A stretch of DNA of 64,000 bases from Craterostigma plantagineum (lineage: Eukaryota; Streptophyta; Magnoliopsida; Lamiales; Linderniaceae): positions 372,001 to 436,000 of the forward strand of contig JAPQWV010000001.1 in NCBI GenBank assembly GCA_027422505.1. Reading direction: 5' to 3'. Position numbers and translations under genes: made by a program. This document shows positions 34,895-51,500 of this stretch, piece after piece; positions within the stretch are counted from its first letter, which is position 1; every line of letters starts with the position of its first letter. Below the pieces are notes generated by a model. It saw nothing but the letters and a program-made list of their open reading frames with translations, was not told the DNA's origin and ran no database searches.

Positions 34895-35296
34895 AACTAT
34901 ATCATAATTTTACAAAATATCATATGTTTGCATATCAGTTTTTCTAGGTATTATTCGGAAGAATCCACAAATCCCTCGGACCAAAAATATCATTACCTAA
35001 TTTAACTTGTATATGTTTGTGACTTATTTTCTCACTACCTTCTATAAATAGGCACAAGATCCTATTTCAACGTCTATATTCCAGTATAACCCTTGAAAAA
35101 CTAAACCTCGTATTTGATAATTTGCTCGTTCTTCCCACTTTCCTATACGTAGATGTAAAATCAGAAAAGCACTCTCAAGCGATTTTTATAGTATCCAATC
35201 CATGATGATATTTCAAGGGGAAGGAAGCAATACATAGAACTCACAAACGGAGACTGTTATAACTTGCAGAAATAACAAGAAAATAAATAAAAAAGG
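34895..35296. other. Short intergenic region
   Basis: Holds the RPA43 3' UTR and the promoter and leader of the small coiled-coil gene. No other feature was seen. Confidence 0.5.
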
Positions 35297-36082
35297 ATGT
35301 CTGAAACTCCAAAATCGCCAATAGCTGGAGCCGATGCGCCGCTCTTCGACCTTTTGTCCACTCTCCTTCAGGAGGTAATAAGTCCCCCTGTTAATAATAT
35401 TTGTCACTCGTTTGAATCGTAATGATTGTTTCAATCTCGCGTCGACTTTTTAATCGAATTCCACTATGTGGGCTCATTCAATGTGGTTCGTTTGAGTCGA
35501 AAATGGGATACTTTTGTTAACTGGATTATGATTCTGATGTGGGAACTTCTCTTACTGTCTTAGAATTTGCGATATTCAATCTGGGAACTTCTCTTAATTG
35601 AGTTACGTCCATTTTTAGGTATTTGTGATAAGGTAGATATGGTAAAGAATTAATCTGTTCAATCTTGTTCGTATCGTCTTAGGTGGAGTCGCTAACCAAT
35701 CAAGAGGAAGTTGAGTTACGCGCCAAAATAAAAAACCTCGGCTTGGAAGTCAGAAAGCTTCCTTCCAAATCTGCTGAACATCTTAGCCAGGTTTGTTCCG
35801 TATGTATGTGTTCTATCTCCTTCGTGCCGTTATTCTCATAGAATGCTTATTGCTTCATATTAGATGGAGATAGCAAGGGAATTGGACGCGTTATCAGCAA
35901 AACTCGACCACGTGGATGAGCTAATATCTTCAACAATGGCTTCGGACCCACAAGTCCAAAGCCTATTAAGCAACACTGCTGATGTGTGGTTACCAGTTAT
36001 TACAGCAACGTCCGATGAAAGAAGCAAATTCACTTCTGGAGAAGAAAAAGGTCCCCAAGACATAGAGAAAGGATCTGCATAG
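35297..36082 (+). CDS. Small helical protein of unknown function
   Basis: Three exons: 35297-35374, then about 35682-35790, then 35864-36082, joined in frame. The protein begins MSETPKSPIAGADAPLFDLL and is then largely helical with heptad-like spacing (VESLTNQEEVELRAKIKNLG, IARELDALSAKLDHVDELI). It ends in a polar tail (EEKGPQDIEKGSA). About 135 residues, no transmembrane segment and no enzymatic motif. I do not recognise the family. The helices suggest a subunit of a complex, but this is inference. Confidence 0.65.
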
Positions 36083-36465
36083 TAAATTGGATTGGAGAAG
36101 TATGTTGAGACTGCTTACAAATTTTGTTTTCTTGAGAAGTATCTACAGACAATGAATGGCCCGTGCCACAACTCAGGCGAATAGGCATCTCATTTGTGGG
36201 TTATTGCAACATTTATCAGTGTGGTAGCATTGAGTGTGTCTGGTTTCGAACAGCTTTTGTGTTAATAATGGAATAAACCTTCTGTGTAACTCTCCAATTC
36301 CTGGATTTGTATGATATTGCTTCTGCTACTTCATGAGCAGAAAAGATTGTATAAAAGCTTCCTCATAAGTCATAACCACCCTCTTCAGTTCAGTTTCTTA
36401 CATGATGATACCTTTGTTCAGAGTAGATACAGAATACAAGAAATTCGAATCAAGTGCGCTTCATT
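36083..36465. other. Converging 3' flanks
   Basis: Contains the 3' ends of the plus-strand coiled-coil gene and the minus-strand membrane-protein gene. Nothing else was supported. Confidence 0.5.
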
Positions 36466-37130
36466 TCAACGGAGGGGAGGATGAACAATGAGGCCAAAGA
36501 GCCACATAACTATGGATCCAATGATCCAAAAAATGGTACCAAAGACTACCAAACCAGCCAAGATAGTGAGGAAAGGAGGGCCACGAGGGTTATCGTCGCT
36601 CTTCTTCGTATCGTTCGACTGATCAGAAGGATTCGTATTCGATGCAGATGGGGAGAGTTTCCTCTTCTTTACATGTAATGAAGATACTTCCTTATGGAAC
36701 TGAAAGTATAACATGGGAAAAAGAAACATGAACTCAAGTGACGTTCGATTTACTTCCATAACCTCATGGTAGCTTTAAGTCATTCGAAACCAAACCCACA
36801 CAACAAATGAGAAGAGACTATTTCAGCTAACACAAGACAAATTCATCGAAATAGTTTGAAGGGCTACGGTAGTTTTTAAAGAAATAGAAACCAATGCCTA
36901 TCGACAAGATTCTCTTAAAGGACACAGCTTTAAAGAAGTTGCCATAACCTACAGCAAAGCGCCTAACTGTGTACGATTTCGAGTGCGACGTACCTTAAAC
37001 TGAAGTGGGTCGGCGACGTATAACGGCTAGGAGTGAGAAATGCTACCAACGGTAGGCGAGCGCCGGCGGGGGCACGGCAAAAGGCCGTAATCGAGTGCGG
37101 CGCAGGTGCAGATTTTTGCAGAGTAGCCAT
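36466..37130 (-). CDS. Small organelle-targeted single-pass membrane protein (gene model uncertain)
   Basis: The first exon, with ATG at 37130, ends at a GT donor at 36993. It encodes MATLQKSAPAPHSITAFCRA and more Ser/Thr/Arg-rich, acid-poor sequence, like a plastid transit peptide. The last exon (36466-36699) has FHKEVSSLHVKKRKLSPSAS, a polar Asp/Asn segment, then a strong transmembrane span (FLTILAGLVVFGTIFWIIGS, IVMWLFGLIV). The direct join of the two exons is out of frame by one, so an extra exon or a base error is needed. The family is unknown to me. Confidence 0.5.
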
Positions 37131-37222
37131 TTTGAGGATTGATGACGTGTGGTGGCAGTTCATATCAAGAATTTGAAGGAAATCCTTTGAAATAATTTTA
37201 CGATCTCTGATAATTAACCACC

Positions 37223-37304
37223 GTCGCTTTGGCCGAGTGGTTAAGGCGTGTGCCTGCTAAGTACATGGGGTTTCCCCGCGAGAGTTCGAATCTCTCAGGC
37301 GACG
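37223..37304 (+). tRNA. tRNA-Ser (anticodon GCT)
   Basis: 82 nt with a 7-bp acceptor stem (GTCGCTT with AGGCGAC, one G-T pair), GGCCGAGTGGTTAAGGC D arm, anticodon GCT at 37256-37258, a long variable arm (GGGGTTTCCCC), and GAGTTCGAATCTC T arm. The long variable arm marks it as a class II serine tRNA. Discriminator base G is at 37304. Confidence 0.96.
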
Positions 37305-37498
37305 CTTCTTTTTTTAAACACTTGGGACCTATTTGACAAAGAGTAGAACTGTAAGGATTGACTGTGTAATTATTGGCAAAATAAGCTGATTTTTTAATTT
37401 CAAATTGGTTATTTTTTTTTTGTGGACAAAATAAATTTAAAATAAAAAAGGAGATCGAGTCACTTCCATCGTACATCTCCTTTCTCCCTAGGTTCCAT

Positions 37499-37501
<3 letters not shown>

Positions 37502-37534
<33 letters not shown>
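37502..37534. repeat. (CT)n microsatellite in the PP2A 5' leader
   Basis: A run of about 16 CT units, followed shortly by GCGCGCGCGCGC at 37541-37552. It lies about 105-138 bp upstream of the PP2A ATG, probably in its promoter or 5' UTR. Confidence 0.9.
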
Positions 37535-37537
<3 letters not shown>

Positions 37538-37639
37538 AGACGCGCGCGCGCGCACAGAGCGTAGACACGCAGTTTCTATAGCTACGGATTTTCGAGCGAG
37601 CAGACCATCTGATTCGTCGCGCGGAGCGAAGATCTCAAG

Positions 37640-40911
<3,272 letters not shown>

Positions 40912-41428
40912 AAGAGAGAGTGTTTCGATCAAAGCCATGTTCTTTCTTGTCCCATTTACAATGAAGTGCTTTGTTGAGGATTGTCAGGAATTGCAGTTTT
41001 TGGATGCCTTGATGATGAAGGATGTATTCGAGTCGAGCATAAGAGAGGCCGCAAGAGTTGGGAAGATCTTTGTCTTCATCGTATGTTCAATGTCCTAACC
41101 TATCGAAAACTTGGTTTGGGTAGAGTGATGCTATCGTTGATTTTTTTTTTTTTCTCCTTTGTGCAACTTCGTTAATCATTTGTTACTACTCTTAGTATTC
41201 GGTGGAACTATCATTTGCTTTGATCTTTTATATTATTGAGCATGTTTATTTATCTTGATTATTCTCTGTGGACTGGGGAAGAATGTCCCATTATATTATC
41301 TCGTCGACTGCTTTGTCGATGTTTTGCTCCGTTGGATAAATCCTAAAGTAAATACAATTACGCTAAAAAACATATAATTAAATAGAAAACAAAATCTTGG
41401 ACTTTTTACCGTAATCTTGAAATTTCAC

Positions 41429-41459
<31 letters not shown>

Positions 41460-41753
41460 CGTACGTATATATTATATGGCAGGTTATAATCATCCTTGGA
41501 AATCCGTTTGTTATTTTCTTTGATCGTCCATTGAAAATAAGTCTATCTCGAGCCGAAGTTCAATCATTTTATTACTTCTCGTTAATACTCATCTTTCTTC
41601 GCAAAAATAAAAAAACACTCATCTTTCTTCTCAAGTATCGGATACAATCCGGACATATACATACATGCATAGTATAATATTGATCTTTATTTTTAGTTCA
41701 GTAGCAAAGCAATGCATCTTTGCTCGATGAAATGGCCCCAAAGCAGCTTTTCC
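40912..41753. other. PP2A 3' flank with a TA microsatellite
   Basis: 3' UTR and downstream DNA of PP2A. A (TA)n run lies near 41432-41458. The following A/T-rich DNA lacks ORFs. It ends at the stop of the small minus-strand frame. Confidence 0.6.
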
Positions 41754-42059
41754 TCAATAGTTACTTTCCTCCAAGTAATGGTATAGAGGACATCGGCTTT
41801 CGATGAGCTGCTTCAAGCTTCTGTGCTTCTTATTATCGTTGCTCATATCTTCTCCAACGGTTATTACATTCTTCTCTTCATCTTCCTTTGTAGTAGTACT
41901 CTTTTGAGCTTCTGCCTTGAAATATTGCAAAGGCCTTCTTGTTCTTCTAGACATGGATATATCATATCGTGGTGGTTTTGGTTTGCCTTCACTGCACATA
42001 TTATTTTCTTGCCCATCGAAGGCCAAATCGAAGTGCTTTATTATTGCACGCGAGGTCAT
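41754..42059 (-). CDS. Small basic protein, hypothetical
   Basis: A 101-codon frame from ATG at 42059: MTSRAIIKHFDLAFDGQENN, then a Lys/Pro/Arg-rich stretch (SRRTRRPLQYFKAEAQK), an acidic patch and a tail with KHRSLKQLIESRCPLYHYLE. There is no signal peptide or transmembrane segment. I do not recognise a family. Its length and composition suggest coding, but it could be fortuitous. Confidence 0.45.
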   Translation of the reverse strand: MTSRAIIKHFDLAFDGQENNMCSEGKPKPPRYDISMSRRTRRPLQYFKAEAQKSTTTKEDEEKNVITVGEDMSNDNKKHRSLKQLIESRCPLYHYLEESNY

Positions 42060-42551
42060 ACGTAGTTAGTTAGTTACCTTAATGATTCATACTTTATTAG
42101 GTTCACTGCTATTCAATATGAGATGAAATGTCATTTTGCCTTTAGTTAGGCGATTCCAATCTTAATCCTTACGTGTTTTTTTTAATAATGTAATGAGCTA
42201 TTTAATGCATTTCGTTTTTGCATGTACAAAACTCTTTGCTTCCCATGTAGAATTGTGTATAATAAGATATTGTCCTAATAAATCTTTGTTGTTACGCATA
42301 GAAACTACAGGCAGGTATGTAAAGTGCTTTTTTCTGTTCATTGGTTAAATGTAATTAGATAGCCAAGTCGTTCCCATAAATCATCATTACCAAGTCAACG
42401 ATGTAAAGCATCCAAAAAAAAACAGCATATCTTACCCGGGTCAGAACCGATCCATGAACCCGCCCATTTCCACCCGCAAATCCCGAAAACTAAAGACTCT
42501 TGCCACAGATACAGATATGGAACAACAACAACAAACCGAACACATTTAATA
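42060..42551. other. Intergenic region between the small minus ORF and the ARM gene
   Basis: Contains the promoter side of the small minus gene and the 3' UTR of the long minus-strand ARM-repeat gene. Nothing else was supported. Confidence 0.5.
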
Positions 42552-45500
42552 CTAAGAAGTGTGTTTCCTCTCCCACTTCCCTTCACGTCTCCCATCCCTT
42601 TCTTTCCTATCAATTACCTGCCTCGAAGATTTCCCGCCCCTCGAACCATGCCTCTGACCACCCAATTGCTGCAGTCCGTCGACGGCTGAGATTGATTCTG
42701 GGTCGCCTATGCTGCCCGTGTCACCGTAGTCGAAGTTCTCTTCGTAATTGCTTCCACCTTCATCTGATCTTTCTCTCGACTGTAATATAATCGGAGGTTG
42801 TCCAGAAAATGTTCGAGATAATGGTAAGGATGGTGAAGAGGGATAAGTCTCAGGCTGGACATTGCGATTGGATGGTCTTAATGTGCCCTCATTGCCTTGG
42901 TTATTATCCTTCTCTCGATATCTCTCTCGTGGCCTGCTATAAAGATAGATGAAGAGAAGATTGAATCGTTTTAAATAAGAGTTTTCGGTAACTTTAGTTT
43001 AACATTTTGAAAGTGAAGATGATTTATGCTGCACTTACCTGCTACTAGAGGAAGACGGTAATTCTCGCCCTGACGATCGAATCCCAGATTCTACCTGCTC
43101 GAGTTCCTTCTGCAGTTCTCTCTATAAATAGGATAAATATATGGTGATTAATTTGCATAATTAGAAGTTACCCAAAAAAAACTTATCATGCTTATCCTCC
43201 ATGGCTTACCTGTGCTTGCCTTTCTTTCTCCATCTCAAGATTGTGTTGTAACTCTCTAGTTTTAGCTCGCTCAGCTTCCAATAACTGCTGTCTCTCCATC
43301 TCCTTCTCTGTTTCGTTTATCCTCTCCCTGGCAAAAGAAGTTATAACCTTGAAGATTAAGGGGAAGCAGTTGCACCACGAGATAGTAGAGTACAATTCAA
43401 GGAACTATGATCAAACCTATCTAGCTTATGAACGAGTTCAACTTCTCGTAATGCTGCTTCTTCAAGAAATTTTGCACGGGCTTGCCTGGCAAAGAGCTTC
43501 TGTTGCCTGCGAGCTACTATTTCTTCTCTCAGTTTAGCCTTTTCGCTGATCAAAAGAATTCCAAGAGACGCTAAGAAAGTCATATATAGAAAAACATTTG
43601 ATATTAACTGATTTTCTCAGGCTTTGCTATCCTTGAACAGTGGTGGCTGCTATAGGGAAAGCCAAAAAGAATAGGCACGTGATTAAAGAGAATACTGGGA
43701 GATTACAGTCAATGATAATGCAGCAAAAAGAATGAAGCACTTACATGGATTTAATCTGATCTTTTATATCCTGCAACCGCTGATCGTTTTTAGCATAGGC
43801 TGTATGGAATGAAATAAAGGATGATCATGAACAAAAGCCCATCATTCTAAAATTAAGAGTATAAATATGCTCAAATTCTGTTACTGGACATAAATGGAAG
43901 CTGATGCCAATCTTGGAAATCGAATACTGCTTTGGGAGGAACCTCTTTTTGTGCAAGTTCGAGTTCCATCTCAGCTTCTTCTAATTCCTGATGATATAGA
44001 AGAAATTATAACGTGATTGATGAGATGAAGACAAGATACATCAGAAGGTAACGCAAATCCAGACCGTATTCTTCTGTTCGAGTTCTTTCGAGAAGAAATC
44101 GAAATATGAACTTGCCGAGGTTAAATCACCAATAGCCTGTAGACCAAAACGAATAAATGTTTAACCATAAAGAAATATGAAACGAAGACTAGAAACTTTG
44201 CGGAGTTTCATCACAATATGAAATAGTATCAGCTGGAATAAGAGACTGAAAGTTTTAAAATATATGGGTTAAAGTTTCAACAGCATCAGAAGAAAACTTA
44301 GTAAATGAAAACCTTTTTATCTTTTCATAGTGCACCTGCTGTAATCATGCTAAAGTTGAGTGTTAGATTTTGTGCGTATACATTTCTTACATCCCGTCAT
44401 GTTAACTGGTTTGCAGTTCTGCATACCTGAAGAATAGATTCGCGTGTAGTAACAAAGTCTGGAAGTTGCTCCTTTTGAGAAGAACTTGAAGAAAACACTT
44501 CCCTCAGAAGCTGCATTGTAAAAATACAAATGAACACAATATACACACTCATCTAGCACAAGGAAGTCACTTGATGCTTCCCTGGTAGTGAGAAAAATTC
44601 AAGGATAATTCAGTGAATTTTTAAAAGACCATAGTCTAATCCGCACACCTCGAATCATTTGAACAACTCACTTCCAATCTGAATTAGTTTTACCTGTTTG
44701 GCACCCTCTTCATCTTGTCTAAGTCTACACAATGCTGCACAGGCCTTTTGCTCGATGCTTGTGCAGTATCTATCTACAACCAACAATAATATGGAAGAAA
44801 AAAGAGAGTCAAGTCCAGATAAATTTGCCAGGCAACAGCTAAGACAAGAATTTAGCGGACAGCAGCAGTCGATAGTACCATTCCTAGACATTCCAAAAGT
44901 TTCTATGTTTCTCCATATACTTTCAGGAATAAGTGAGATATCTTCAGGAGAAGTATAAAGACAAACACTTGCAATGAGCGCCAAGGAAAACCGAGTCAGT
45001 GGCCCATCACATTTCGGATAAGCGAGAGTCGTTAAACACTGAAGAACACTATCAGCTGCTGCAAGAAACGACTGCAACTTTGTCCTCTCAACAAAAGGTA
45101 CAAAGTGTATAAGCAGCACAACTGCACGGGTTCTCAAGGGCATTGATGCGTCACATGATGCTATCAAAGCAACATGGTCCCAGGTAGAAGAAACCAAACG
45201 AGGCAAAATAGGCTCTGAAGTAGAATGATGTGAATCTGAAGAACACATCATAGTCTCTTCTCTTGACGATATATACAACAATCCACCAGTGACATTTTGA
45301 CCAACAAGTCCACTTAAGTGCTTCAGTGCTATATATCTCTGTTCGGGCTCAGGGTGACCAAGCATGTAACAGAACAGATCAACAAGAGGAACCTCATTTT
45401 GACATACATTATGAACACCCCTTGCCACTAATAATGATATCAATTTATCAGCCAGCAATCTCCAAGAAATAGTAGGGGCACTATTGGAGAAACTTTTAAT

Positions 45501-48500
45501 AGCCAAACATATTTCGCCACTCACATTATCCAAACGAAAACAGCGAGGAACCCCCAAAAGTGAGTTGAGTAATACAGATGCTACTTCCCAACAATGGTTT
45601 TCCTGAAGCATCAAGATCATTTTAGCAAGTCTTTCAAGACTGGTACTGCAAAAATTCAGAGAATCATTAACTGATTCAGCTGGCAGAAGAAAGCCCGGTT
45701 GTGAATCCCCGGAGGCTTTCTCCACAACCAAACTTAACCACCTTGAGTATACGAAACTTTCAGCCGAAGTGAGTACAAGTTTCTTGGACAATATGGGGTG
45801 AAGTTTCCAGCATTGCTCGATCGTTGGATTGAGCTTCAATACAAGAACCTCAAGTTCTTGAGATAAGTTCATTATTTCATCCGAATTCAACCGAAGAATA
45901 CTTTGAGTGGCATCAGCAATGTCATCGCTGTCTCGGTGGTCCTCTGACACCCCTGTGGGGGGCCAAGGATTGCATGTGTCATTGAGAAACCAGGCAGATG
46001 ACTTGGAAATTTCCTCACCATTACAAGCGTCAGAACAGATGGCGGTTTTAAGTGGAAGGAGACCCCAGAGTCTTAAAGACCTTTTGAATAGGTCTTTACA
46101 CTTCTCCATTAGAACCTGATACGCACAAATATAATCGTGACAATAACTCATCTCCTCACTCTCTGCAAACTCAGCCCATGATGTGGCGGATATCAATAAT
46201 TCTTTTTTGCGCTCGAAGGATAAATCATCAAAAATGGTAGCCAGGATAAAAAGGGTCAGTGCCTGGCATTTCCCAATTTTGGATGGGGCACCTTCGTTTG
46301 TATCTTTGTACTTTATATTTTCAAAGAGTTCACCGAAGCATAATGATTCAAGACTATTGCATGGATCACCGGTTGAAGTTTTTTCTTCATCAGGCACCTT
46401 ACTTAAGGAATATGCAATGATGGGCATTAACAAACGTAATATGGAATCAAGAAACGACACATCACAATATGAGGTTCTGCACAGGGACACAAGCACTTGA
46501 ACCACTCTAGGCATTTCTGGGACCATAGCTTCCATGTGCTCAGCTATTATGGCTTCAAGAATATACAGCACAACAGCTTTTGCATTTTTAGCTATAAACC
46601 CTTTGTAGTGACCAGAATCACTTTGAGCGAAAGGCCACAAACATAAATCAGAGAACCAGCACATCAGATCTGGCACAACTGTTGAAGAAAGGAATTTCAA
46701 TTGTACACCAACTGCTTCCAATATGATTTCACCGAAAGATACAAAATCTTTCCTAACATCTGGGAAGAATCTATTGAGTTCAGGATATAATGCACAAAAT
46801 GCTTGACTTCCATCTTGATGGCCGAGGATTTTGCCTTCATCATCAATACTAATATCCTGGTGAATAGTACCTCGAATGGGGTTGTTCATTTCTTTCTGCT
46901 CAATAGTGCTCTCAACCAATGAGAGGTCGTCTGAGAATATAGATAAAAGATACGTTATCTGGGAGAGATCAGATACAAGGAAGAGACGCTCCGCCAGATA
47001 CTGATTAGCATTACGTGCAACAGCCATCCAACCAAAATACCTGACCAAAGGGAATACAGATGAAGAAAACACGGGCACTTTCTGCAGCCACGACAAGGAA
47101 GGAATTAAGTTTGAGAACCGAGAACTACTTCTAACAACTACAGAAGGTAAAGATCTTTCATCAATACCACTGGAAGCAATGACCAATTTGTGAAGAAGAA
47201 TCCAACGGCGATGGATCTCAATTTTCTTGAAAAGTTTTAGTTGCAAAAGCCCTTCCTTAAATTGGAAATCAAACACCTTCAACTGAACATTTAAGGATTC
47301 AGCATATTTTAATATGATATCAACCACATCCTCGGGTGCACAGAACAGTTTAGTAGCTGAATGCAACATAAACAGCAGACCCCACATCAGGATATCATGT
47401 GTAGGATTTTGTTCTCTATGAAAATCCCTCCATAGACGATGTACCAGAAATTTGCACAGAAGTGCTTGTTTTTATCGAACAAGGGTAATGGCATCCGCAG
47501 AAGGAATATCTTGCTGTGATAAATTTACAGTATTCTCGTGCCCTTCTAAGATTAGACCAGGAACTTCCTCTACTGCCGATCCATGGAATTTCTTGTCAAA
47601 CTCAGCTGCTTCAATCAGTATCTCAAGAACAACTTTATCCCTTTCCGCAGCGATATCAGCCACAAGTTTCATGTGGTCTATGTTTTTTAAAATTATGTCA
47701 ATATCCCCCCGTCCCAAGTTATCAAAAGAACTCTTGGGAAGAACTTCGTTGATATTTGAAGAAACGCCCCCAACAGTCATCATAAACGAGGGATTAATAT
47801 AACATTCAGCGGCCAGAAGCAAAGCATCAATGGCTACATAATGCGTCTCCTGATCAATCTCATTATGCGAGATCAAGTCCATAGCTAAACGCCTGAACTC
47901 AGAGGCCCTCAGTTCACAATCACGATAATTTGTAAGTTGAGAATAATCAGCCAGCAAATTGTAAAATTGTGTTCTCTGATCGGCAGTTAACGCAGCATCA
48001 AAAGGAAACTGTTGTGCTGATTTTTTATTTTCCACTTCGGAATTGAAATGGCTGGGATCCAACACCTTAATGCCTGCACTGCTTGGACCATGAGCTAGAG
48101 ATACTCCGTTTAGTTCTCGTGGAGCAAAGAGAAGACTGGCATCTTCATATATTTCTGTCTTTCCATTGACATCAACGACATCGACTTTTGAATTACCAGC
48201 CTCTTGATTACTCGATCTTTGAGAATCTAACCCATTGCAGGAAGAGGGCGGTGAGGCAGCTGAAGATTCTCGCTCCTCCGTATCAAGTAAAGAAAATTTG
48301 CGTTCGTCGATATTAGGAGGCAATTGCATCTCAGCATCAAGGACCAAAAGAAGAACACTGCAAGTAAGGCAACACCAACTTCTAAAATTCCAATGGTCTC
48401 ATGGGAAAGGATACTGAGATCAAATTATATATTTTAGTACCTGGGAGCAACTGAACCGCGTCTCCATTCAGCCTCCAACGAGGGAAGCACATTAGCCTTT

Positions 48501-51500
48501 CTAATTGCCATTTGTATCACATTCAGTGCTATAGCGCAATTTTCTTCCTGTTGCTCAACTAAAATGGATGAAACATTTCCAAAGGCTATGGTGCCTTTCA
48601 TGGGGGTTAAGGCAGGTTTAAGAAATGGTTCGAGCATCTCCAACAGGAAAAGAAGTTTGTGCTTAGATTCCTGCAACATGCCAACACAAATTGATCAGCA
48701 TTCAGCAATCAAAAAAGTTGAAAAGACAACTAATAATCGTAAAACAATGGGTTATTATATTATCCAGGCATTATGAAGCAAATCTATCTTTTCCACAACA
48801 GGACTACCTTATATTTGGTCATTATATCATCCATGTTTCCAGAAAGTGCAAGAACAATGTATATAAGAGCAGCACGAGCACGAGAGAGAGAATGACGCAC
48901 ACCCTGGCAAATGAAGTGTTCAGTTTAATAAGCCAGAAGGGAACCAAGTCACCAAAAGCAAGGTGCAATAATATTAATGGCCTTTTCAAACTTTTGAAAG
49001 CCCTTTCATTAGTTGATATGCAGTGGGAACTAAAACAAATGGTGAGTTACTCCAAAGTCCAAACTTGAAAAAAGACTATGTACCATAAGGAAGTCACTCA
49101 TAAAGAAAATATTGAGCACACCTGAATGACACCTATAAGGTCTTCCAACAACTCAATAGTCAATTCTACCTGCAATCTCAGAGAATGAGGAATTTGGTGA
49201 GATAAAAGATGTACCCAAGCAATAAATATTGTTGTCATAAATTATATATGATACCTTCGCAATTACTTGATCCATCCAGGGGGCTAAAATACCAGAGCAA
49301 AGATCTATAAGAACGCACGCTGCCTTAGCCTAAAATGTAAACATTAAAGCAGATTCTTTTTGGCTCAGCAAGGTGAATATCAAGAACGTATATTATCATT
49401 ACTACTTTCTCACTCTCATTGCAGGAAACTGCTTTTTACTACTAACAATAATATGTATATCACAATGCAAGGATACTACTGCCTAACTGGTGTTGACATA
49501 ATAAAAGAAAAATGGATTTGAGAGACTAACATGGGATGGTGAAAACGATGATAGATAGCCAGCACATGCACGAAGTAAAGGGTGGCAAACAACTGAAGAT
49601 AAAGTCGCCACAATCTGTAATCAAATTACCAAGCTCAATTAATAAATTGTCATGGAAAATTATGATTATGCCTATATAGAAGATTTTACATGCCTGAGAA
49701 AGTGCATTTTGAACAAATGGTTGTTTCCAGGGCAAGAAGTTCTCATCTATCTGGCAAGGACTGCTCAAATTAGGACGAAGTGCTATCAAAGAAGAGGAGT
49801 TAACATGAAAATGTGTCCCTCAAATATAATAATATATACTGGCAGATAACTGTAGATGGAAAATGAGTAAATATTAAATCAACACTCGTGTATCAAAACT
49901 TGTCAAAACCTGGAAGCAATGCTTGAACTAATGGCAATGCCAGCCAAAAATAAGAACTGTTATGAACCAACTTTCTGCAGTGCAGTTCCTGGACAAAGGA
50001 TAAACCAATAGTTTTCTAAGAAACGTAATACATGTAAATGCACGTGTGTATAAGAAAGATGAGCTCAAATCTCTTGCAACAGACCTGTGAGGCAGAAGCA
50101 TAAAGAACATGCATTAGTCCCTCCTCAATGGCTGTGGAATCGAGTATGTTAATGTATGAGGGATCAGAAAAATCCTCTGTTATATGAAACCCTTCCCCAA
50201 ACAAGTTTGAGTAATCAGCTATGGAAATGGGATCATAACGGTCAAATTTAGGATTTTCACAAACTTCGGGGGACAGTACATCCGAAGTCAAAGAATTTGA
50301 TTCTTGTGCTGTCATAGGCTGTTCGAGACTCAGAAGAATTTTTGATACCTACCACAATTCCAAGTCTTATATATTTATTCAGTAATAAAAGGAAGAAAAT
50401 GCAAACGGGTGAAACATCTCAGAAATATTTCTTCAATTTAGAGGGAAAAAGATAGGATGCATAAACAAGAAGGCATAAAAGACATGAGATGATGTCATAC
50501 CATCATGCAAAGACTTCTTAAGTTAGAATCTTTGCAAGCCTTTCTCAAAAGTAAGAAGACTGCATCAGGGCGGAATACCAAGTGCCTTGACATACGTAAG
50601 AAAACAGGTGGTGTATTCCTTGATCGCCTGGGCTGATCATGGCAAACACAAATAGATTGATGGCTTGCAGAGAGAACAGGAAAAAGAATAGAGATAACGA
50701 GTAACTGTCTAAAAGTCCATTCTACACCTTATGATGTGATGAGAGTGAGAAACTAAGGTTCTAATGAAACCATGCAATCTAGTCACTAGATACAGTAAGC
50801 ATCCATATTTTCTTTCGTACTATTATTTAGACATATTCAAAGCAATGTTCTACCTGAACATAAAACTATTTTTAGAATGATGAGTCTTCAGGTTAAGGGT
50901 CAATCAAAAGAAAAAGAAGAGAGAAAAGAAAAAAATTACAAAAATGATGGCCCTCCATAAAGGTCATACTATTTCAGATATAGTCTTGAAAGTTGAACCC
51001 TAGGAACAACTGCAAATACAGGTATTACAAGTTACATCACACCTCAAAATTTGAAGAGACCGTGAAAGCAGTTGATGGCTGATTGGCCTTAGTAGCTTCG
51101 TTATCAGAAACGTTGATACTCAACTTTGTCAATTCACTGTCATTGTACATAAAACAGTTACTTAAAGAGGCATTTCAAATGTCAACGATCACATCCTACA
51201 GATACTCTGACGGCAACCGGGGCTAGAGACGGTTATCGCCATCCCACATTCATATATTTTCTTATCCACCAAAGGGACAATACTTTAATCCTAACTGAAA
51301 TTACCCATAACTTATTATTGGTATCGGAACATTGCATCCAAATTACTCAATTTCAAGGCATATAATACATTTATGCGCCCTAAAATCATACATGCGAGAA
51401 TATATTGAATTTACTAACATTGAGGAACACCGAGAACTCCATCGGAGCACTATGAATATATGTGAAACTACCTTTCACTAACAAGGTAAAGGATGGGATA

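Noticed and set aside
47388..47474. A small intron hiding the TAA in the ARM gene
   Set aside because: The only plausible GT-AG pair spans 65 nt, not a multiple of three, and removes conserved residues.
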